Positions 1-7,883 of a DNA stretch of 48,408 nucleotides are shown piece by piece. The stretch spans positions 1 to 48,408 of the forward strand of contig JAEWGX010000122.1 in the NCBI GenBank assembly GCA_023388075.1, given 5' to 3'. The notes beneath the pieces are model-generated. The model was given only the letters and a program-made list of their open reading frames with translations. It ran no database searches and was not told where the DNA came from. The stretch comes from Pseudomonadota bacterium. Lineage in GTDB: Bacteria > Pseudomonadota > Gammaproteobacteria > Burkholderiales > Burkholderiaceae_E. The position numbers were made by a program, and so were the translations under genes. The first letter of the stretch is position 1. Each line of letters starts with the position of its first letter.

Positions 1-34
1 TCTTGAGCCATACCAACCTCGAGGATTGAATCCC

Positions 35-40
35 TATAAT
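35..40 (+). promoter_or_regulatory. possible -10 element upstream of trxB
   Basis: A perfect TATAAT lies in an AT-rich patch about 95 bases before the trxB start. No convincing -35 hexamer is found at 16-18 bases, so this is only a candidate. The rest of positions 1-127 shows no gene. Confidence 0.25.
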
Positions 41-133
41 TTTGCCCTACTTAGAAGCAAATCCTGGCGCCTGCAGTAGCAGTTTCCGCTAAATGGCTGA
101 TTTGTAGAGACAAAGCAACGCAGGTGAGTGAAG

Positions 134-1090
134 ATGAACAGCCCCCGCCACGTCAAGCTGCTGATCCTCGGATCCGGCCCCGCAGGCTACACGGCCGCCG
201 TGTACGCCGCCCGGGCCAACCTCTCGCCGGTGCTGATCACCGGCGTCGAGCAAGGCGGACAGCTCATGACCACCACCGACGTCGACAACTGGCCGGCCGA
301 TGCCGAGGGCGTCCAGGGGCCGGATCTGATGGCCCGCTTCCTCGCGCACGCCAAGCGCTTCAACACCGAGGTGATCAACGACCACATCCACCGGGTGGAT
401 CTCGCCCAGCGGCCGTTCCTGCTGGCCGGTGACGCCGGTGCCTACACCTGCGACGCCCTCATCATCGCCACCGGGGCGTCGGCTCGCTACCTCGGGCTGC
501 CGTCGGAGGAGTCGTTCAAGGGCAGGGGCGTATCCGCCTGCGCCACCTGCGACGGATTCTTCTACCGCAACCAGGACGTGAGCGTCGTGGGCGGCGGCAA
601 CACCGCCGTGGAGGAAGCGCTCTACCTCACCAATATCGCCCGCAAGGTGACCGTGGTCCATCGCCGCGACAAGTTCCGGGCCGAGCCCATCCTGGTCGAC
701 AAGCTGATGGAGAAGGTCGCCGCTGGCAAGGTGGAGATCATGTGGCACCACGAGCTGGACGAGGTCCGTGGTGACGACAGCGGGGTGACCGGCATGGCGG
801 TGCGGGACAACCGGACCGGCAGCACGACGATCGTGCCCCTCACCGGTGTCTTCGTCGCGATCGGCCACGATCCCAACACCGGCCTCTTCAAGGACCAGCT
901 GAAGATGGAGAACGGCTACATCGTCACCCGCAGCGGCCTTGCCGGGCAGGCAACCGAGACCAGCGTCCCGGGCGTCTTCGCCGCGGGCGACGTCCAGGAC
1001 CATGTCTACCGCCAGGCGATCACCAGCGCCGGGACCGGATGCATGGCCGCGCTCGACGCCCAGCGCTACCTGGAGAGCCTTTCGGGTTGA
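134..1090 (+). CDS. trxB: thioredoxin-disulfide reductase
   Basis: This is thioredoxin reductase, an FAD- and NADPH-dependent cytosolic flavoenzyme that keeps thioredoxin reduced. The N-terminal FAD-binding motif GSGPAG is at residues 13-18, the redox-active CATC pair is at about residues 136-139, and the NADPH-binding motif GGGNTAVEEA follows. A C-terminal second FAD-contact region includes GVFAAGDV. The length of 318 residues is normal for the low-molecular-weight bacterial enzyme. The ATG at 134 is preferred because AGGTGA at 122-127 gives a ribosome site six bases away; an in-frame GTG at 128 is the alternative. It is followed after 30 bases by an Smr-domain gene on the same strand. Confidence 0.96.
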   Translation: MNSPRHVKLLILGSGPAGYTAAVYAARANLSPVLITGVEQGGQLMTTTDVDNWPADAEGVQGPDLMARFLAHAKRFNTEVINDHIHRVDLAQRPFLLAGDAGAYTCDALIIATGASARYLGLPSEESFKGRGVSACATCDGFFYRNQDVSVVGGGNTAVEEALYLTNIARKVTVVHRRDKFRAEPILVDKLMEKVAAGKVEIMWHHELDEVRGDDSGVTGMAVRDNRTGSTTIVPLTGVFVAIGHDPNTGLFKDQLKMENGYIVTRSGLAGQATETSVPGVFAAGDVQDHVYRQAITSAGTGCMAALDAQRYLESLSG

Positions 1091-1120
1091 GAGCCCGGGC
1101 TGACGTGAGGACAGGACGGC

Positions 1121-1822
1121 ATGGGAAGGCGCAACCGGCCGGCGACACCCGAGCCACGGCCGGCACCAGAGCACGCTCGTTTCGACGCGCTTGCCGACCT
1201 CGGCGCGCTCCGGCAGGCGCTCGCGGAGCAGGCACGGCAGCGGGAGGCTGAGCGCCGGGAGGCGCAGCGCCGCCAGGAGCGGCTCGAGCGCGAGGCATCG
1301 CTCTTTCGCCGGGCGATGAACGATGTCGCGCCGCTGCCGCCAAGCGGCCGGGTGACGCCGGAGCCTCCGCGCGTCCGGCCCGTGGCACGCCAGCGCCAGC
1401 TCGACGAACGCGAGGCGCTCGCGCAGTCCCTGTCGGACGAGATCGACATCGCCCAGATGCTCGAGACGGACGATCGGCTCTCGTTTCGCCGCCCCGGCGT
1501 GGGCAACGACGCCCTGCGCAAGCTGCGCTGCGGCCACTGGGTGGTCCAGGCGCGCCTGGACCTGCACGGGCTGCGTCGTGACGACGCGCGCGAAGCGGTG
1601 GCCGCCTTCGTCGCGCAGGGCGCGCGCGACGGCCTTCGCTGCGTGCGCGTGATCCACGGCAAGGGGTTGGGCTCGGTCGACCGCCAACCGGTGCTCAAGG
1701 AGAAGGTGATGCGCTGGCTGGCCCAGCGCCAGGAGGTGATCGCCTTCTGCCAGGCACCGCCGTTCGCCGGCGGCGGCGGCGCCCTGCTCGTCCTGCTGCG
1801 AAGCCCCACGAGCCCGGCATGA
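1121..1822 (+). CDS. Smr/MutS2-type domain protein
   Basis: The C-terminal half is an Smr domain, a small fold with nuclease or nucleic-acid-binding activity found in MutS2 and in stand-alone proteins such as E. coli SmrA/SmrB. The LDLHGL motif is at about residues 146-151 and the HGKG motif at about 182, followed by the usual glycine-rich end (FAGGGGALLVLL). The first 90 residues are rich in Arg, Glu and Ala and probably form a helical or coiled arm. The length of 233 residues fits stand-alone proteobacterial Smr proteins. Its stop overlaps the next start by four bases (ATGA), so the two genes are likely cotranslated. The cellular role (ribosome rescue or DNA repair) cannot be told from sequence. 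Confidence 0.88.
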   Translation: MGRRNRPATPEPRPAPEHARFDALADLGALRQALAEQARQREAERREAQRRQERLEREASLFRRAMNDVAPLPPSGRVTPEPPRVRPVARQRQLDEREALAQSLSDEIDIAQMLETDDRLSFRRPGVGNDALRKLRCGHWVVQARLDLHGLRRDDAREAVAAFVAQGARDGLRCVRVIHGKGLGSVDRQPVLKEKVMRWLAQRQEVIAFCQAPPFAGGGGALLVLLRSPTSPA

Positions 1823-2454
1823 GCGATCTTCCGGCCGCTCTCGCGCAGCACGTGCCGGAGCTCGCCCTCGCCGCGGCGCTCGCCTGGGGCGCGGGCATCC
1901 GCCTCTACCTGGTGGTGTTCATCTTCGGACTCGCTTCCTGGCTCGGCTACTGGCAGCTTCCCGAGCACCTGGCCGTGCTGGCCCATCCACTGGTGCTGCT
2001 GGCGTCCGGCTTCATGACTCTGGTGGAGCTGCTTGCCGACAAGCTGCCCTTCCTCGATACCGCCTGGGATGCCGTCCACACCTTCATCCGCATACCCGCC
2101 GGCGCAGCGCTCGCGGCCAGCGTCTTCGGCGAATCCGGTGCGGCGGTGGCGATGGCGGCGGCGCTGCTGGGCGGCACGCTCACCGCGACGACGCACTTCT
2201 CCAAGGCCGGCACCCGCGCGACGGTGAATGCATCACCGGAGCCCTTCAGCAACGCCGCGCTGTCGTTCGCCGAGGACCTGCTGGTCGCGGCCGGAAGCTG
2301 GCTCGCGGTCAATCTGCCGCTGCTGTTCCTTGGCATCCTCGGGGTCTTCCTCGTGGCCGCGCTGCTGATGCTGCGCTGGGTCATCCGCGGCGCGCGGCGT
2401 CTGCTGTCGCGGCCCGAGGGCGCGGGGCCGGACGCGGACGCCCGGGGCCCCTGA
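1819..2454 (+). CDS. DUF4126 family integral membrane protein
   Basis: A 211-residue inner-membrane protein of the DUF4126 type. The sequence shows several hydrophobic spans: residues about 13-38, 48-65, 95-120 and a long one at about 155-190. The conserved middle part contains LVELLADKLPFLDTAWD and a glycine-rich GGTLTATTHFSKAGTRA loop, which are typical of this family. A basic, disordered tail ends the protein. No function is established for the family. The start overlaps the Smr gene stop. It converges with the P-II gene across a 74-base gap without a clear terminator. Confidence 0.8.
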   Translation: MSDLPAALAQHVPELALAAALAWGAGIRLYLVVFIFGLASWLGYWQLPEHLAVLAHPLVLLASGFMTLVELLADKLPFLDTAWDAVHTFIRIPAGAALAASVFGESGAAVAMAAALLGGTLTATTHFSKAGTRATVNASPEPFSNAALSFAEDLLVAAGSWLAVNLPLLFLGILGVFLVAALLMLRWVIRGARRLLSRPEGAGPDADARGP

Positions 2455-2528
2455 GGGCGATCACCCGGCGCGGGAAGCCCCCGCCAGACCGCTTCGGGCG
2501 CCCTGCCTCCGGACATTCCGGTCCCGAG

Positions 2529-2867
2529 TCAGATCGCCGCCTCGTCGGTCTCGCCGGTGCGGATCCGGATGACCTGCTCCACGTTGGTCACGAAGATCTT
2601 GCCGTCGCCGATGCGTCCGGTCTTGGCTGCCTTGACGATCGCGTCGATGGCGGCGTCCGTGGCGGCATCCGGCACGACGACCTCCACCTTCACCTTGGGC
2701 AGGAAATCCACGACGTACTCCGCCCCGCGGTAGAGCTCGGTATGGCCCTTCTGGCGGCCGAAGCCCTTGACCTCGGTCACCGTGAGGCCGGTGATGCCGA
2801 CGCCGGCGAGCGCCTCGCGCACCTCGTCGAGCTTGAACGGCTTGATCACCGCCGTGATTCTCTTCAT
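2529..2867 (-). CDS. glnB: nitrogen regulatory protein P-II
   Basis: A 112-residue trimeric P-II signal protein that senses ATP/ADP and 2-oxoglutarate and controls glutamine synthetase adenylylation and nitrogen regulators. The T-loop motif GHTELYRGAEY ends in Tyr51, the residue uridylylated by GlnD, and the C-terminal signature GKIFVTNVEQVIRIRTGE is complete. The ribosome site GAAGGGAGAG sits just before the ATG. It lies 88 bases downstream of nadE on the same strand. That linkage makes sense because NadE uses glutamine as its nitrogen donor. No amtB neighbour is present, so glnB is preferred over glnK, but the paralogue choice is not certain. Confidence 0.95.
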   Translation of the reverse strand: MKRITAVIKPFKLDEVREALAGVGITGLTVTEVKGFGRQKGHTELYRGAEYVVDFLPKVKVEVVVPDAATDAAIDAIVKAAKTGRIGDGKIFVTNVEQVIRIRTGETDEAAI

Positions 2868-2891
2868 CGCACTCTCCCTTCAGATCCTTGA

Positions 2892-2929
2892 GGCCGGCCC
2901 CGGTCCCGCGCCGCGACGGGGGGCCGGCC
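2892..2929. repeat. 10-bp perfect inverted repeat between nadE and glnB
   Basis: GGCCGGCCCC at 2892-2901 pairs with GGGGCCGGCC at 2920-2929 around an 18-base GC-rich loop. In nadE-glnB RNA this would be a very stable hairpin just upstream of the glnB ribosome site. There is no T-tract, so it is not a classical terminator. It could be a processing or attenuation element. Confidence 0.6.
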
Positions 2930-2955
2930 GATGGCCGATGATGCGCCGGATTCCC

Positions 2956-4578
2956 CTATTCGCGGAACCCCGACGTGATCGGATACCGCCAGTCGCGACC
3001 GAAGGCGCGATCCGTGACCCGCACGCCAACAGGCGACTGGCGACGCTTGTACTCGCTGATGCGCACCAGGCGCACCACCTGCTCCACGGCATCCCGGGGC
3101 AGACCGGCGGCGACGATGCGCTCCACCGGCAGATTGCGCTCCATGTACATGTGGACGATCTCGTCCAGCACTTCGTACGCCGGCAGCGAGTCCTGGTCGG
3201 TCTGGTCCGCCCGCAGCTCCGCGCTGGGGGGTCGCGTGATGATGCGCTCGGGAATGACCGGCGCGATCCCGTTCCGATAGGCCGCAAGCCGGTACACCAG
3301 CGTCTTCGCGATGTCCTTGAGGACGGCGAAGCCGCCGGCCATGTCGCCGTAGAGCGTGCAGTAACCAACCGCCATCTCGGACTTGTTGCCGGTGGTGAGG
3401 ACGATCGCCCCGGACTTGTTGGAGAGTGCCATCAGCAGCGTGCCGCGGATGCGAGCCTGGATGTTCTCCTCCGTCGTGTCCTCCGCCAGGCCGCTGAACT
3501 CTGCGGCGAGCGTGCTGCGGAACGCCGCGAAGCAGTCCGCGATGGGCCAGATGTCATAGCGCACCCCGAGGCCGCGAGCCATCGCCTGCGCGTCCTCGAG
3601 CGAGATGTCGGCGGTGTACGCCGAAGGCATCATCACCGTGCGTACCCGGTCGGCACCGATCGCATCCACCGCGATCGCGAGGGTGAGCGCGGAATCTACG
3701 CCCCCGGAAAGCCCCAGGATCACGCCGGGGAAGCCGTTCTTGTCCACGTAATCCCGCACGCCGAGCACCAGCGCGCGGTAGACCTGCTCGAGCAGCTCCG
3801 GATCCGGATCGACCCGACCATGGATGGCGACACCCCCCTCCGCTGGCTCGACGTCGACCAGCAGCAGGTCGTCCTCGAACGCCTTGGCCTGGGCCGCGAC
3901 CTCCCCGTGCGCGTCTAGTGCGAAGCTCTGGCCGTCGAAGACGAGCTCGTCCTGGCCGCCGACCAGGTTGCACGCCACCAGCGGCATCCCGGCACGGCAG
4001 ACGTTGTCCCGCGCGACATCGAAGCGGGTCGCCCGCTTGTTCATGTGATAGGGGGAAGCGTTGAGCGCGAGCAGGACGTCGGCTCCCGCCGCCTTCGCCG
4101 AGGCGGGCACGCGCTGGAACCAGAAATCCTCGCAGATGGCGAAGCCGAAGCGCACATCGTCCACCGCCAGAACCAGCGGCTCGCGCCCGGCGCTGAAGTA
4201 GCGAACCTCGTCGAAGACGGCGTAGTTCGGCAGCTCGTGCTTCAGATACTCGCCGACCATCCTGCCTGCCTCGAAGACACCCGCGGCGTTGTAACGCTTG
4301 TCGGCCCGCTGCAGTGGATAGCCCACCACGACGAGAATGCGCGGGTGCCGTGCCGAGATCGCGGCGAGCCTCTGCAACGCTTCGCCCGCCTTTGCATAGA
4401 ATGAGGAACGAAACAGCAGATCTTCCGGCGGATAGCCTGACAGGGACAACTCGGGGGTCAGCAGGATCCTCGCCCCGGCTGCCGCCGCCCCCGCCACGGC
4501 CTGCTCGATGCGATCGAGGTTACCGCTGAAGTCGCCCACCGTCTGGTTGAGCTGGCCGCAGGCGATTCTTACCGGCAT
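2956..4578 (-). CDS. nadE: glutamine-dependent NAD+ synthase
   Basis: A 540-residue two-domain enzyme that amidates nicotinic acid adenine dinucleotide to NAD+, with ammonia from glutamine. The N-terminal nitrilase-like glutaminase domain (about residues 1-250) carries the catalytic triad context: Glu in LLTPELSLSGYPPEDLL, Lys in YLKHELPNY and Cys in FAICEDFW. The C-terminal synthetase domain has the ATP pyrophosphatase P-loop LGLSGGVDSAL and TTGNKSEMAVGY. The protein begins MPVRIACGQLNQTVGD, as expected for the family. Its ATG directly abuts the ATG of the divergent gene (CATATG at 4576-4581), so its promoter must lie inside that neighbour. The P-II gene lies downstream. Confidence 0.96.
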   Translation of the reverse strand: MPVRIACGQLNQTVGDFSGNLDRIEQAVAGAAAAGARILLTPELSLSGYPPEDLLFRSSFYAKAGEALQRLAAISARHPRILVVVGYPLQRADKRYNAAGVFEAGRMVGEYLKHELPNYAVFDEVRYFSAGREPLVLAVDDVRFGFAICEDFWFQRVPASAKAAGADVLLALNASPYHMNKRATRFDVARDNVCRAGMPLVACNLVGGQDELVFDGQSFALDAHGEVAAQAKAFEDDLLLVDVEPAEGGVAIHGRVDPDPELLEQVYRALVLGVRDYVDKNGFPGVILGLSGGVDSALTLAIAVDAIGADRVRTVMMPSAYTADISLEDAQAMARGLGVRYDIWPIADCFAAFRSTLAAEFSGLAEDTTEENIQARIRGTLLMALSNKSGAIVLTTGNKSEMAVGYCTLYGDMAGGFAVLKDIAKTLVYRLAAYRNGIAPVIPERIITRPPSAELRADQTDQDSLPAYEVLDEIVHMYMERNLPVERIVAAGLPRDAVEQVVRLVRISEYKRRQSPVGVRVTDRAFGRDWRYPITSGFRE

Positions 4579-5754
4579 ATGAGTTCCGAATCAGACTCGG
4601 GCAAGGTTGAAGCGGCGGATTATCGCACGCGGGTCATCGACGATATCCGCGCGCTGAAGGCCGCCGAATGGGACCGCCTGCACCACGCACTCGGCCCGGA
4701 CGCGCGCACTCCCTTCATGGACTACCGCTTCCTGCGGGCGCTCGCCGACAGCCGCAGCGTCGGCGACGACACCGGCTGGACACCGCGCTTCCTGCTGCTG
4801 GATCGCGGCGGCGAATCCGTCGCGGCCGCGCCGCTCTTCGAGAAGGACCACTCCTACGGAGAGTACGTGTTCGACTGGGCCTGGGCGGACGCCTACCATC
4901 GCCACGGGCTGGTCTACTATCCAAAGGGCCTGGTGGCGGTGCCTTTCACCCCGGTCCCGGGACCGCGCCTGCTGGCGCGCGACGACGCGGCGCGATCGGC
5001 GCTCGCGCGGGAGCTCGTCGCGACCGCGCGCCGTCGCGACTGGTCGTCGCTGCACGTGCTGTTTCCGGACGACGCCGACGGCACCGCGCTGGCCGGCCAG
5101 TCCCTCCTGGAGCGAAGCGGCGTGCAGTTCCATTGGCACAACCCGGGCTACCGGGACTTCGATGATTTCCTCGGGCACCTCGCGCAGCCCAAGCGCAAGA
5201 AGATCCGCGCCGAGCGACGCAAGGTCCGCGAGGCCGGCATCCGGATCGACGTGGTGGCTGGAGACGACATCACCGAATCGCACTGGGACTTCTTCCACCG
5301 CTGCTACCGCACCACGTACGCCCTGCACCACTCGACACCGTATCTCACCCGCGCCTTCTTCAGCCTGGTCGGCACGGCGATGCCCGAGCACCTGGTGATG
5401 TTCACGGCCCTCAGGGAGGGCAAGCCGATCGCCGCGAGCCTGCTCTTTCACGATGCCGCCGCGATCTACGGGCGCTACTGGGGCGCGGTCGAGCACGTGC
5501 CCTGCCTGCACTTCGAGGCGAGCTACTACGCGCCGATGGAATGGGCGATCGCACGCGGGCTCGCGCGGTTCGAGGGCGGCGCGCAGGGCGAGCACAAGAT
5601 GGCGCGCGGCTTCCTGCCGCTGCGCACCCGCTCGTTCCACTGGCTCGCGCATCCGGCCTTCTACCAGGCGGTGGCCAGCTACCTGGAACGGGAAGCGGGC
5701 GGAGTCGACGAGTACCTCGACGAGCTGCGCGACCGCAGCCCGCTGCGCGACTAG
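4579..5754 (+). CDS. FemAB-like / GNAT-superfamily acyltransferase (PF04339-type)
   Basis: A 391-residue protein of the family annotated as peptidogalycan biosynthesis/recognition or FemAB-like N-acyltransferase. Recognisable family segments are FDWAWADAYHRHGLVYYPKG near residue 100, KRKKIRAERRKVREAGI near 210, FFHRCYRTTYALHHSTPYLT near 240, and GRYWGAVEHVPCLHFEASYY near 300. The true substrate is not known. It is divergent from nadE with no bases between start codons and has no good ribosome site, so a slightly later or leaderless start cannot be excluded. No alternative ATG precedes the conserved region. Confidence 0.82.
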   Translation: MSSESDSGKVEAADYRTRVIDDIRALKAAEWDRLHHALGPDARTPFMDYRFLRALADSRSVGDDTGWTPRFLLLDRGGESVAAAPLFEKDHSYGEYVFDWAWADAYHRHGLVYYPKGLVAVPFTPVPGPRLLARDDAARSALARELVATARRRDWSSLHVLFPDDADGTALAGQSLLERSGVQFHWHNPGYRDFDDFLGHLAQPKRKKIRAERRKVREAGIRIDVVAGDDITESHWDFFHRCYRTTYALHHSTPYLTRAFFSLVGTAMPEHLVMFTALREGKPIAASLLFHDAAAIYGRYWGAVEHVPCLHFEASYYAPMEWAIARGLARFEGGAQGEHKMARGFLPLRTRSFHWLAHPAFYQAVASYLEREAGGVDEYLDELRDRSPLRD

Positions 5755-5782
5755 CGGGAACCACGCGCGCGGGTGCCGCGGG

Positions 5783-6346
5783 CTAGCTTGCCTGCTGCTG
5801 CGCCGAACCGGGCGCCGACTCCTCGCGGAAACGGACGATGCCGGCCTCGATCTCGCGCTGCGCTTCCGCGTTGCCGCCCCAGCCCAGCACCTTGACCCAC
5901 TTGCCGAGCTCGAGGTCCTTGTAGTGCTCGAAGAAATGCTGGATCTGCGCGAGCAGCTCCGGCTGCATGTCCGTCGCCTCGCGCCAGTGCGTGTAGATTG
6001 GCAGCACCTTGTCGATCGGCACCGCGAGCAGCTTCGAATCGTCGCCGGCCTCGTCCCGCATCTGCAGCACGCCGAGCGCGCGGCAGCGGATCACCGCGCC
6101 GACGGTGACCGGCACCGGCGTGACGACGAGCACGTCGACCGGGTCGCCATCTCCGGCGATCGTGCGCGGAATGTAGCCGTAGTTGCAGGGGTAGTGCATG
6201 GCGGTCATCATGAACCGGTCCACGAACACCGCCCCGGTTTCCTTGTCGACCTCGTACTTGATGGGATCCGCATTCATCGGGATCTCGATGATCACGTTGA
6301 ACTCCGCCGGAGCGTCGCGCCCGGGGCCGACTCTATCCAGATTCAT
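5783..6346 (-). CDS. ppa: inorganic pyrophosphatase, family I
   Basis: A cytosolic Mg2+-dependent enzyme that hydrolyses pyrophosphate and so pulls biosynthetic reactions forward. The protein is 187 residues from the ATG at 6346, which gives the canonical start MNLDRVGPGRDAPAEFNVIIE. The family signature with metal-binding aspartates, DGDPVDVLV, is present, as are KYEVDK and YGYIPRT. An upstream in-frame extension exists but matches nothing in the family. A good sigma-70-like promoter lies so close that transcription should begin at or one base before the ATG, and no ribosome site is visible, so the mRNA is predicted to be leaderless. It is divergent from the aldehyde dehydrogenase gene. Confidence 0.96.
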   Translation of the reverse strand: MNLDRVGPGRDAPAEFNVIIEIPMNADPIKYEVDKETGAVFVDRFMMTAMHYPCNYGYIPRTIAGDGDPVDVLVVTPVPVTVGAVIRCRALGVLQMRDEAGDDSKLLAVPIDKVLPIYTHWREATDMQPELLAQIQHFFEHYKDLELGKWVKVLGWGGNAEAQREIEAGIVRFREESAPGSAQQQAS

Positions 6347-6352
6347 GCAATC

Positions 6353-6380
6353 ATTATAGATGTCGCCTCGCTGCCGTCGA
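6353..6380 (-). promoter_or_regulatory. predicted ppa promoter
   Basis: Read on the minus strand, TCGACG (4 of 6 matches to TTGACA) is followed by a 16-base spacer and a perfect TATAAT (6353-6358). The expected start site is at 6346-6347, directly at the ppa start codon. Confidence 0.6.
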
Positions 6381-6417
6381 TCGGCCGACGACACCCAGGC
6401 CAGCAAGGAAGCAACCC

Positions 6418-7869
6418 ATGGACTACGCCGCTCGCGAGCATCATCACTTCATCGACAACCGCGCGGAGCCGCCCGCGGGCGGGGGTGCGGTCGAGGTCAT
6501 CGACCCGTCCACCGGACGCCGGCTGGGCTCGATCGCCCGCGGCAACGCGAAGGACGTCGATCGCGCCGTGGCCGCGGCGCGCACCGCGTTCGAGCGGACG
6601 TGGTACCGGACCCCCGCGGTGACCCGCGGCCGCCTGTTGATGCGCTGGTCGGCGCTGGTTGCCCAGCATGCCGAGGAGCTCGCCATGCTGGAGTGCCTCG
6701 ATACCGGCAAGCCGCTGCGGCAGGCGCGGGCGGACGCGACCGCCCTTGCCCGCTACTTCGAGTTCTACGCGGGCGCCGCGGACAAGCTCCACGGCCAGAC
6801 CATCCCGTACCAGGACGGATACACCGTGCTCACCCTGCGCGAGCCGCACGGCGTCACCGGGCACATCGTGCCGTGGAACTATCCGATGCAGATCTTCGGT
6901 CGCTCTGTCGGCGCATCGATCGCGGCCGGCAACGCCTGCGTGGTGAAGCCGGCCGAAGACGCCTGCCTGTCGCTGCTGCGCGCGGCGGAGCTGGCGACGG
7001 AGGCGGGCCTGCCGGAAGGCGTGCTGAACATCGTCACCGGCCTGGGCCCGGAAGCCGGCGCGGCGCTGGCCGCCCACCCGGGAATCGACCACATCTCGTT
7101 CACCGGCTCGCCTGCCACCGGCGCCATGGTGGCGCAGGCCGCGGCGGCACACCACTGCCCGGTGACGCTCGAGCTCGGCGGCAAGTCGCCCCAGGTGGTC
7201 TTCGCGGACGCGGACCTCGAGACGGCACTGCCCGTGCTGGTGAACGCGATCATCCAGAATGGCGGCCAGACCTGCTCGGCCGGCAGCCGCATCCTGGTGG
7301 AGCGGCCCATCGCCGCCGAGGTGAGCCGTCGGCTCGGCGAGCAGTTCGGCGCGCTCGTCGCCGGTCCCGGTCCGAGCGACCTCGATCTGGGGCCGCTCAT
7401 CTCGGCGAAGCAGCAGCAGCGCGTCGCGCGCCTGCTCGAGGACGCCTTCGCGAGCGGCGTGCGCCCCAGTGCGGAAGGCCGCATCGCGAAGGATGCACCC
7501 GCGGAGGGTTTCTACCAGAAGCCGCTGTTGCTGGCGGAGCTGCCTGCTGGTCATCGGCTTCTCAGCGAGGAGATCTTCGGCCCGGTCCTGGTGGTGCAGC
7601 CCTTCGGCGACGAAGAAGAGGCGGTGCGGATCGCCAATGACACGCCCTACGGCCTTGTGGCCGGCGTCTGGACACGCGACGGCGCGCGGCAGATGCGGCT
7701 GGCACGCCGCATCCGCAGCGGGCAGGTCTTCATCAACAACTACGGCGCAGGCGGCGGCGTCGAGCTGCCCTTCGGCGGCGTCAAGCAGAGCGGCTACGGC
7801 CGTGAGAAGGGGTTCGAAGCGCTCTACGGCTTCACCACCCTGAAGACGGTGGCGATCCACCACGGCTGA
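6418..7869 (+). CDS. NAD(P)-dependent aldehyde dehydrogenase
   Basis: A 483-residue soluble aldehyde dehydrogenase of the betaine/gamma-aminobutyraldehyde type, oxidising an aldehyde to the acid. The coenzyme-binding motif FTGSPATGAMV, the catalytic glutamate in VTLELGGKSPQ and the nucleophilic cysteine in NGGQTCSAGSR are all present. The C-terminal ELPFGGVKQSGYGREKG is also intact. The start ATG has a good AAGGAAG ribosome site. It stands alone between ppa and hemY, so the substrate cannot be deduced from context. The best family guess is betaine aldehyde or a related amino-aldehyde. Confidence 0.9.
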   Translation: MDYAAREHHHFIDNRAEPPAGGGAVEVIDPSTGRRLGSIARGNAKDVDRAVAAARTAFERTWYRTPAVTRGRLLMRWSALVAQHAEELAMLECLDTGKPLRQARADATALARYFEFYAGAADKLHGQTIPYQDGYTVLTLREPHGVTGHIVPWNYPMQIFGRSVGASIAAGNACVVKPAEDACLSLLRAAELATEAGLPEGVLNIVTGLGPEAGAALAAHPGIDHISFTGSPATGAMVAQAAAAHHCPVTLELGGKSPQVVFADADLETALPVLVNAIIQNGGQTCSAGSRILVERPIAAEVSRRLGEQFGALVAGPGPSDLDLGPLISAKQQQRVARLLEDAFASGVRPSAEGRIAKDAPAEGFYQKPLLLAELPAGHRLLSEEIFGPVLVVQPFGDEEEAVRIANDTPYGLVAGVWTRDGARQMRLARRIRSGQVFINNYGAGGGVELPFGGVKQSGYGREKGFEALYGFTTLKTVAIHHG

Positions 7870-7883
7870 GCTCGCGCCGAGCG

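Noticed and set aside
2455..2528. Bidirectional terminator between the DUF4126 and P-II genes
   Set aside because: Only a short GCGGG/CCCGC pairing is present, without T-tracts on either side.
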